The position numbers and the translations under genes are program-made. The notes under the pieces were generated by a model. The model was not told the origin of the DNA, ran no database searches, and saw only the letters and a program-made list of their open reading frames with translations. Of a stretch of 13,028 nt of DNA, positions 1 through 4,789 are shown one piece after another (position 1 is the first letter of the stretch; every line of letters starts with the position of its first letter). Origin of the DNA: an uncultured Desulfovibrionaceae bacterium (lineage in GTDB: Bacteria > Desulfobacterota > Desulfovibrionia > Desulfovibrionales > Desulfovibrionaceae); contig CASQEL010000021.1 in assembly GCA_949427775.1 (NCBI GenBank), positions 1 through 13,028 of the forward strand, read 5' to 3'.

Positions 1-865
1 CCACCGGCACGATGCCGAAATCTTCCTCGCCGGGAAACAGCAAGGCCCGGCATCCGGCATACAGGCGCGCGATTTCCGCGCCGTCACGCCGTCCCACAAA
101 ACGCACGGAAGGACCGGCCTGGGCTTCCAGACGTTTTCGGGCTTCGCCTTCGCCGACCACCACCAAGGGACGCCCGAGCCGCGTGCAGGCCGCCACGGCA
201 AGATCCACACGCTTGTAGTCGACCAACTGTCCCAGATACAGATAATAATCTCCCCGCGTGCCCTCTCGCAGCGGAAAAGCCCCCGTGTCCACAGGGGGAT
301 GCACCACGGCCGCGTCACGCCGCCAGTGCTTGCGGATGCGCCGGGCCACAGTGCGCGAGTTGGCGACGAAATGATCCACCCTGGCGGCCGACAGCACATC
401 CCATTGCCTCAGGCGATGAAACAAGGGACGCATGGCCAGTCGTACCGGCGCGGAGGCGGCAGCCAGGTATTGAGGATAAAAATCCCACAGATAACGCATG
501 GGCGTATGGCAGTAGCAGATATGCGTGCTTTCCGCGCGCGTCAGCACGCCTTTGGCGGGTCCGGATTCGCTGGAAATGATCAAATCATAACCGCCGAGAT
601 CCAATTGTTCCAGCGCCAGGGGCATGAGAGGAAGATATTTTTGGTACAACCGTCGGCCGGCGGGCAGACGTTGGATGAATGTCGTCGCAATGTTCCGGGA
701 TTGCAGCAGTGGGGAAAGGCGTTGCCTGTCCAGCACGTGCGTGAAAATGTCGGCCTGCGGGTAGAGGCGGCACAGCGCTTCGAGCACCCGCTCGCCCCCC
801 CGCATATTGACCAGCCAATAATGCACCAGCGCCACTTTCGGCGCGGCGCCGCTCACCAGAGTCAT
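1..865 (-). CDS. Family-4 glycosyltransferase, C-terminus cut by the left edge
   Basis: I translated this frame by hand. It is open from an ATG at 865 to the edge, giving 288 residues with no stop. An N-terminal Rossmann-like strand with a glycine-rich turn (KVALVHYW...MRGGERVLEAL, about residues 10-31) is followed by YCHTPMRYLWDFYP (118-131), the linker VANSRTVARRI (168-178), and the start of the donor-binding domain (YYLYLGQLVDYKRVDLAV, 207-224; VVVGEGEARKRLE, 236-248). The last visible stretch, FPGEEDFGIVPV, is the beginning of the GT4 E-x7-E nucleotide-sugar site. Family members transfer a sugar, often mannose, from a nucleotide donor to lipid-linked glycan or LPS at the cytoplasmic face. 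Acceptor and sugar cannot be told here. The ATG overlaps the fabZ stop (ATGA), implying translational coupling. A GTG three codons later, about 9 bases after AGGGG, is an alternative start. About 80-100 residues are probably missing. Confidence 0.88.
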   Translation of the reverse strand, partial: MTLVSGAAPKVALVHYWLVNMRGGERVLEALCRLYPQADIFTHVLDRQRLSPLLQSRNIATTFIQRLPAGRRLYQKYLPLMPLALEQLDLGGYDLIISSESGPAKGVLTRAESTHICYCHTPMRYLWDFYPQYLAAASAPVRLAMRPLFHRLRQWDVLSAARVDHFVANSRTVARRIRKHWRRDAAVVHPPVDTGAFPLREGTRGDYYLYLGQLVDYKRVDLAVAACTRLGRPLVVVGEGEARKRLEAQAGPSVRFVGRRDGAEIARLYAGCRALLFPGEEDFGIVPV

Positions 866-1332
866 CCCCTGTCCCGGTCGGCTATGGCCGCCGTAATCCG
901 CGCCTCCGCCGCCAACTTGCCGTCCACCAGGGCGCGGGCTTCCATCTTGCACAGATTAAGCTTGAGCCGCATATCGGAGCACTCCAGTTCCAGTCTGTCG
1001 CCGGGAACCACCTGACGGCGAAACTTCACGCCGTCCAGTCCGGTAAACAGAAAGAGCTTGCCGGAGGTATCTTCCATACCGGAAGCCGCCAGCAGGCCGC
1101 CGGCCTGAGCGAGAGCTTCCAGTATCAACACGCCGGGCATGATGGGCGCGCCGGGAAAGTGCCCCTGAAAAAACGGTTCGTTGAACGTGATGTTTTTATA
1201 CGCCCTGATATGGGAGCCGGGGACGCACTCCACGACTCTGTCCACGAGCAAAAAAGGATACCTGTGCGGCAGCAGGTTCAGAATGCGGCGGATGTCCATG
1301 GTCTGCGGGGAAGAGGCTCTCTCTTGTGTCAT
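862..1332 (-). CDS. fabZ: 3-hydroxyacyl-[acyl-carrier-protein] dehydratase FabZ
   Basis: FabZ dehydrates (3R)-hydroxyacyl-ACP to trans-2-enoyl-ACP in the cytoplasmic type II fatty-acid cycle, feeding both phospholipids and the hydroxyacyl pool used for lipid A. The 156-residue protein is of normal family length. It has the N-terminal ILNLLPHRYPFLLVDRV segment (about 17-33) and the hot-dog-fold active-site signature GHFPGAPIMPGVLILEA (57-73), with His58 and Glu72 as the expected catalytic pair. The C-terminal half keeps FTGLDGVKFRRQVVPGD (96-112). I chose the ATG at 1332 because GGAG lies 6 bases upstream; the in-frame ATGs at 1389 and 1344 lack a comparable site. The gene follows skp after 117 bases holding a strong terminator, and its TGA overlaps the next gene's ATG. 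lpxD and lpxA, common FabZ neighbours, are absent on both sides. Confidence 0.96.
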   Translation of the reverse strand: MTQERASSPQTMDIRRILNLLPHRYPFLLVDRVVECVPGSHIRAYKNITFNEPFFQGHFPGAPIMPGVLILEALAQAGGLLAASGMEDTSGKLFLFTGLDGVKFRRQVVPGDRLELECSDMRLKLNLCKMEARALVDGKLAAEARITAAIADRDRG

Positions 1333-1387
1333 TGCGATCTCCATTTCGTCTGCGAAGCGCCCTGCCCCGGACGCACGCGGCGGTTGC

Positions 1388-1423
1388 AAAAACTCCCCGG
1401 CCCAGCGCGCTGGATCCGGGGAG
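1388..1423 (-). terminator. Intrinsic terminator after skp
   Basis: Read on the minus strand, CTCCCCGG pairs with CCGGGGAG (plus-strand arms 1416-1423 and 1393-1400). Inside them CCAGCG pairs with CGCTGG, and TTTTT follows directly. This long GC stem plus a U run is the best terminator in the window. It sits 26 bases after the skp stop and upstream of fabZ. I see no good promoter between it and fabZ, so fabZ may depend on read-through. Confidence 0.85.
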
Positions 1424-1449
1424 AGCCGGTCTGTCGTCGACGAAAGGGA

Positions 1450-1980
1450 CTATTTCTTGCCCTTGGGAGAGCCCTTGATGGCGCCGGACTTCCACAACTT
1501 GTTCACTTCCGCCAGCACGTCGTTTGTCAGATCCATGTTTTGATCGGCGTAGAGCACGCCGCCGGCGGTCACATCAACCACAAAGTTGTAGCCCTTGCGC
1601 TGGGCGACTTCATACGCGGCGCGGAACACCAACGTCACCATATCCTGACGGATCTTCATTTCGTCCTGTTCCACCTTTCGGGCGAACATACGGGTTTTTT
1701 CGTCCAGGTCGCGCTTCAGACGGATAAATTCGACTTTCTTCTCTTCGCTGGCGGCCTGTCCTTTCAGGGCCTCCGCTTTTTTCTGCAATTCCTTGGTCTG
1801 CTTTTCCAGCTGATTACGCTCGGCGCCGTACTTGGACTTCATCCGGTTCTGGGCATCCTTGGCCGGGTCGCTCTGGGTCGCCACAACCTGCATGTCGACT
1901 ACACCGATTTTGGTCTCGGCCAACGCCACGTTGGCCATCAAGAGGCAGGCCGCAACGGCCGTGAAGAGCACTCTCCGCAT
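1450..1980 (-). CDS. skp: Periplasmic OmpH/Skp-family chaperone
   Basis: Skp is a trimeric periplasmic chaperone that holds unfolded outer-membrane proteins on their way to BamA. The 176-residue product starts with a clear Sec signal peptide (MRRVLFTAVAACLLMANVALA, cleavage likely after Ala21). The mature N-terminus TKIGVVDMQVV is typical of the family. A long charged helical stretch follows (about residues 45-115, rich in K, E, Q and R with heptad-like spacing), forming the tentacle-like coiled coil. The C-terminal part, YNFVVDVTAGGVLYADQNMDLTNDVLAEVN, completes the trimerisation body and matches the family ending. Length is near the usual 160-170. GAAGGAG lies 7 bases before the ATG. A sigma70-like promoter lies about 125 bases upstream and a strong terminator just downstream, so skp may be made mainly as a single-gene transcript. 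It is separated from bamA by two unrelated genes. Confidence 0.93.
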   Translation of the reverse strand: MRRVLFTAVAACLLMANVALAETKIGVVDMQVVATQSDPAKDAQNRMKSKYGAERNQLEKQTKELQKKAEALKGQAASEEKKVEFIRLKRDLDEKTRMFARKVEQDEMKIRQDMVTLVFRAAYEVAQRKGYNFVVDVTAGGVLYADQNMDLTNDVLAEVNKLWKSGAIKGSPKGKK

Positions 1981-2104
1981 TGTGAAACTCCTTCCCCAGG
2001 ACGGATTTTTTTACAGGATGCGTACGCGCCGAAGCCGGCTCTCCGCCACCGCAGGCACAGCGAAAGCCCGGGCATCGTGCGGTTCCGCCGCGTCGCCCCA
2101 TATA
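1981..2104 (-). other. Probable GC-rich 5' leader of skp
   Basis: About 115-120 bases lie between the expected transcription start of the promoter at 2105-2132 and the skp ATG. The leader is strongly GC-rich until an A/T stretch (TGTAAAAAAATCC) near 2005-2019, and holds small potential hairpins such as GCCG-GCTT-CGGC (about 2031-2042). I see no riboswitch consensus and no credible short ORF with a ribosome site. Confidence 0.35.
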
Positions 2105-2132
2105 ATTATACAATAAAAAGCCTTAGTTACAA
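2105..2132 (-). promoter_or_regulatory. Sigma70-type promoter for skp
   Basis: On the minus strand TTGTAA (2132-2127) is followed after 16 bases by a perfect TATAAT (2110-2105). The -10 box sits in the palindrome TATAATTATA (2101-2110), so a divergent -10 exists on the plus strand, but no plus-strand gene follows it. The surrounding 80 bases are much richer in A/T than the coding DNA, as expected for a strong promoter region. Confidence 0.65.
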
Positions 2133-2186
2133 TATCGACAAAACACTATATGTTCTATCGAAAAATTCTAAAGTCCAGATAGCACC

Positions 2187-4028
2187 CTACGACGTGGGCG
2201 TCAAGGTAATCTCCGCGGAATTACGTCGTTGCAGGCGATTGCGGTAGGCCATGACCCCCTCCGCGATGCCTTCGGAAACGGCGTGCCGGTACGATGGATT
2301 GAGCAGGTTGCGCGCCTCCCGAGGGTTGGTGCAATACCCCACTTCCACCAGAACGGCGGGCATGCCCGCTCCGATGAGCACATGGAACGGCGCGGACTTG
2401 GTGCCGCCGTTTTTCACCGCAAATCCGCGTTTGCCTATGCGGGAAACGGCCAGGCGCTGAATATCGGACGCCAGGCGACCGGACTCCTGCGTGCGGGCAC
2501 TGAGCATGATGTCGGCCAGCACTTTCTGCATATCCCCCAGTTTACGGTCGCTGGCGGCGTTTTCCAGGGCGGCCACCCGTGCGGACTGCGTATTGCGGGC
2601 AAGATCCAGGTAATACGTCTCCAGTCCGTGGGCTTCCGGCCGGGGACTGGCGTTGATATGGATGGACACGAACAGATCGGCCCGCCGGGCGTTGGCCTTG
2701 CGGGTGCGGGTGCTCAGCGGAACGGTTGTGTTCGAGGTGCGGCTGTAGATCACGTCCAAACCGTTGGCAGCCAACAGACGCCCCACACGACGCGCGATGT
2801 CCAGCACAAGTTCCCGCTCCACGACATCATTATGAATGGTTCCCGGGTCTCTGCCGCCATGTCCCGCGTCAATAAAGACGGTCTGCACGGTCAGGCCCAA
2901 TTGTTCGGCCATGTTCAGCGCGCTTTCAGCGCTGACCTTGCGCGCCTGCCGCTCCTGAACCTGCCGCGCGGGGCTCTGCGGCGGGGTGCGTTCAGGAGCG
3001 ACACGAACCGCCGCCACGCGCTCCGCTTCAGGCGTGGGTTGCTGGAGTTCGGCAAAACCGACCCTTCCTCCCACGCCTTTGGGCAGCGGCGCGTTGCCCG
3101 CCGCCACCGTCAGAATAATCCGGAAAGGATCCTGCTCGACCCTGGCGTCATACCGACGGGCCGCCGAGAAATCGAACATCAGCCGCGTGCGATTCGCAGA
3201 GGCCTGGGCCACGCGCACTCGCGTCAGCAAACTTCCCTTGACGCGCGCGCCGGGCTTTACCTGCTTTTGCGGCGCGGTATTGACCATATCCAGGATCAAC
3301 CGGGCAGGCGCATTTTTGGAAGCCTCCTGCATACGGGCCTGCCATCCGGCATCCCGGTCCAGCTCAACGACGATGCGCACGCTGTTTTTATTCAGGGTGG
3401 TCCAGGAAACCTGGGTCAGTTCGGCAACAGATCCGCGGGCAGCCACACTCTGGGCGGATGCCTGCGCACCGGACTGCAGCGACTTTTCCAACGTCGCCGC
3501 GCGGGGGGCCATATCCCCGCGCGCGTATTGCGTGCGGATGCGCTTCAGCAACTGCAGCGCGCCGTTGCGGTCGTTCAGATGCTGCGCGCGGATCAGCGCG
3601 GCGCGGTACAGAGCGTCATCGGCGAGGCGGCTGGTGGCGTGGCGCAAAGCCACCTGTTCATACCGTTCCACCGCCAGACGGAAATCCCGCTCCGCGTACG
3701 AACGGCCGGCCAGTTCCTCCAACGTATCGGCGGAACGATACAGAGCGGCCGGCCGATTGGCCCATTTGGTGTCCAATTTGTAAATATTGTAAAATTCATC
3801 GGCAAGTTTGAGCCAATGTTCACGGTAGCCGCTGCGTTTCGCGTCCGTTTTGAGCGTCTCCACCGCGGCGCGGGCCCTGGAGTAGCGCTTTTCCGCAGGA
3901 GGCAATGCGCCGTAACCGGTATCATAGATGACAGCCACCAGCGCACACAGCGCGCATGCAAACCCCACCGCCGGAAGCAGGCGTCCCATCAAAGGGGAAA
4001 GAAAGCGTTTTGCGGACCATTGCGCCAT
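2187..4028 (-). CDS. N-acetylmuramoyl-L-alanine amidase with membrane anchor, TPR-like region and AMIN domain
   Basis: This zinc enzyme cleaves the amide bond between N-acetylmuramic acid and L-alanine, splitting septal peptidoglycan for daughter-cell separation. The 613-residue protein is longer than E. coli AmiA/B/C (about 290-445). Order of parts: a basic N-terminus and one hydrophobic helix (about 17-36), more like an uncleaved anchor than a cleaved signal; an alpha-helical TPR-like region (about 75-180, e.g. DFRLAVERYEQVA); an AMIN domain (about 207-308); a Pro/Gln-rich linker (about 325-368); and Amidase_3 (382-598). Expected zinc ligands are His390 in DAGHGG, Glu404 in DVVERE and His457 in SIHINA; Glu562 in VLVEVGY is the likely catalytic base. 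I chose the ATG at 4028, with AGGA 8 bases upstream, over the in-frame ATG at 4112, which would place 28 polar residues before the helix. It probably forms its own transcription unit. No clear terminator follows it. Confidence 0.93.
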   Translation of the reverse strand: MAQWSAKRFLSPLMGRLLPAVGFACALCALVAVIYDTGYGALPPAEKRYSRARAAVETLKTDAKRSGYREHWLKLADEFYNIYKLDTKWANRPAALYRSADTLEELAGRSYAERDFRLAVERYEQVALRHATSRLADDALYRAALIRAQHLNDRNGALQLLKRIRTQYARGDMAPRAATLEKSLQSGAQASAQSVAARGSVAELTQVSWTTLNKNSVRIVVELDRDAGWQARMQEASKNAPARLILDMVNTAPQKQVKPGARVKGSLLTRVRVAQASANRTRLMFDFSAARRYDARVEQDPFRIILTVAAGNAPLPKGVGGRVGFAELQQPTPEAERVAAVRVAPERTPPQSPARQVQERQARKVSAESALNMAEQLGLTVQTVFIDAGHGGRDPGTIHNDVVERELVLDIARRVGRLLAANGLDVIYSRTSNTTVPLSTRTRKANARRADLFVSIHINASPRPEAHGLETYYLDLARNTQSARVAALENAASDRKLGDMQKVLADIMLSARTQESGRLASDIQRLAVSRIGKRGFAVKNGGTKSAPFHVLIGAGMPAVLVEVGYCTNPREARNLLNPSYRHAVSEGIAEGVMAYRNRLQRRNSAEITLTPTS

Positions 4029-4084
4029 GGGAGTATTCCTTTGAAAAAACTTGTGGATAGAAACTCTCGACCACCGCCCGGATC

Positions 4085-4112
4085 GTGTTACGCTTTTTAA
4101 GCGATTTCGCAA
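4085..4112 (-). promoter_or_regulatory. Weak candidate promoter for the amidase gene
   Basis: TTGCGA (4112-4107) and TAACAC (4090-4085) lie 16 bases apart on the minus strand, 56 bases before the amidase ATG. The -10 match is poor. Between them is a small inverted repeat, CGCTT-AAA-AAGCG (4091-4103). The -35 partly overlaps the T run of the preceding terminator. Little supports it beyond position. Confidence 0.25.
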
Positions 4113-4168
4113 AAAGGGGCGTTCGCCGGGGAGGAATTTTTCTGAAAAAGTCTAGAAAATTCCCCCCC
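4111..4168 (-). terminator. Terminator region after the cytochrome gene
   Basis: Fourteen bases past the cytochrome stop, the minus-strand RNA can form a 13-bp stem of GGGGGGGAATTTT with AAAATTCCTCCCC (arms 4156-4168 and 4128-4140, one G-U pair, 15-base loop). Directly after it comes a small GGCG-AA-CGCC hairpin and then CCTTTTT (T run at 4115-4111). The large stem plus the short hairpin with its U run probably terminates the cytochrome transcript and insulates the amidase gene. Confidence 0.6.
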
Positions 4169-4181
4169 TTGCAAACTTAAT

Positions 4182-4499
4182 TTACATCTTTGTTATGTAC
4201 GCCGCAAGATCAAATAGCTGCTGATCGGACATGGACTGCAAAACTTTCTGCATGCCCTGAATCTTGGGGGAGGCATACGTGCCGGTCCGGTACTTTTTCA
4301 TCTTGTCGATGAGCGCGTCTTCCTTCGCCCCGGCGATACCGTTGCCTCGCAGGGTATGGCAGGGCACGCAGGCATCATACAATTCCGCCCCGGTGGCGGG
4401 ATTGCCGATCCATTGTTGCGCGGAGTCGGCGGGGGAAGCCAGCATGAGCCCCAGAACGGGCAGGGCAAGAAGACCGGTGCACTTCAACAGACTGTTCAT
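4182..4499 (-). CDS. Periplasmic monoheme class I c-type cytochrome (c553-like)
   Basis: This is a small soluble electron carrier of the periplasm. The 105-residue precursor has a Sec signal peptide (MNSLLKCTGLLALPVLGLML, then ASPADSA, cleavage near residues 24-27) and one covalent heme site, CVPCH (44-48), with His48 as axial ligand. Met83 in KIQGMQKV is the likely sixth ligand. The spacing of GAELYDACVPCHTLRG, DALIDKMKKYRTGTY and LFDLAAYITKM closely follows Desulfovibrio cytochrome c553 as I remember it; that protein accepts electrons from formate dehydrogenase. The true partner here is unknown. CAGGAG lies 8-9 bases before the ATG at 4499; an upstream in-frame ATG at 4760 would run through the promoter region and is rejected. 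The gene sits alone between the bamA terminator and the amidase, with no cytochrome maturation or oxidase genes nearby. Confidence 0.9.
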   Translation of the reverse strand: MNSLLKCTGLLALPVLGLMLASPADSAQQWIGNPATGAELYDACVPCHTLRGNGIAGAKEDALIDKMKKYRTGTYASPKIQGMQKVLQSMSDQQLFDLAAYITKM

Positions 4500-4704
4500 A
4501 TGCTTACTCTCCTGAAAAATAGTGTTGGGGGACAGAACGCGGACATGCCTCACACGCCGCGCGACCCCGGTGTTCCATCGTATACGACGCGAAAAACCGG
4601 GCCAGTTTATGGGATATATAGTTTCAAGAAGTAACGCAAGGAAAGGGCGCAAATACGTGACTGCCTCTCCAGGCCGACAGGGATGATGATACGTCTCCCT
4701 GAGC
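4500..4704 (-). promoter_or_regulatory. Leader region of the cytochrome gene with an A/T-rich promoter candidate
   Basis: The 290 bases between bamA and the cytochrome must hold the cytochrome promoter if the palindrome at 4723-4750 terminates bamA. An A/T patch near 4603-4632 carries TATATA (4620-4615) and TTGAAA just upstream of it, but no pair of boxes has good spacing; TTGCGT with TATCCC at 17 bases is the best fit and is weak. A TGGC...TTTTTCGC stretch (about 4588-4605) resembles a sigma54 site, but its GG and GC dinucleotides are one base too far apart. Confidence 0.3.
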
Positions 4705-4719
4705 GTCATGGCCCATGAC
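4705..4719. repeat. Short perfect inverted repeat
   Basis: GTCATGG-C-CCATGAC is a perfect 15-base inverted repeat with a single central base. It lies 3 bases past the larger palindrome at 4723-4750, between bamA and the cytochrome. It could be a second hairpin in the bamA 3' end or an operator for the cytochrome promoter. Confidence 0.55.
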
Positions 4720-4722
4720 AAA

Positions 4723-4750
4723 GGGCGTTCGCGGCATGCCGCGAACGCCC
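4723..4750 (-). terminator. Perfect 28-base palindrome, probable bamA-operon terminator
   Basis: The arms gggcgttcgcggc and gccgcgaacgccc flank only AT, so the whole 28 bases are self-complementary. It starts 39 bases after the bamA stop and is followed on the minus strand by TTTGT, a short U tract. On the plus strand no T run follows. Position and stem strength fit transcription termination of lysS-lolC-lolD-bamA, perhaps with RNA 3'-end protection. The short U tract leaves some doubt. Confidence 0.65.
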
Positions 4751-4789
4751 TCCGTCCCACTCCCTCAGGAGCGCGAAAACAAATCCTGT

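Noticed and set aside
299..1015. A 238-codon plus-strand frame at the left side
   Set aside because: It is antisense to the glycosyltransferase and to the end of fabZ, both of which have clear motifs.
2229..4100. A 623-codon plus-strand open frame covering the amidase gene
   Set aside because: It is antisense to a protein with intact AMIN and Amidase_3 motifs. Its translation is rich in His, Gln, Arg and Gly with no domain, as expected for a shadow frame in GC-rich DNA.
4588..4606. A sigma54-like promoter (TGGCCCG...TTTTTCGC) before the cytochrome
   Set aside because: The distance between the invariant GG and GC is one base too long, so it does not fit the -24/-12 rule.
4500..4760. An 87-residue upstream extension of the cytochrome
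   Set aside because: It precedes a complete signal peptide that has its own ribosome site, and it spans the probable terminator and promoter region.
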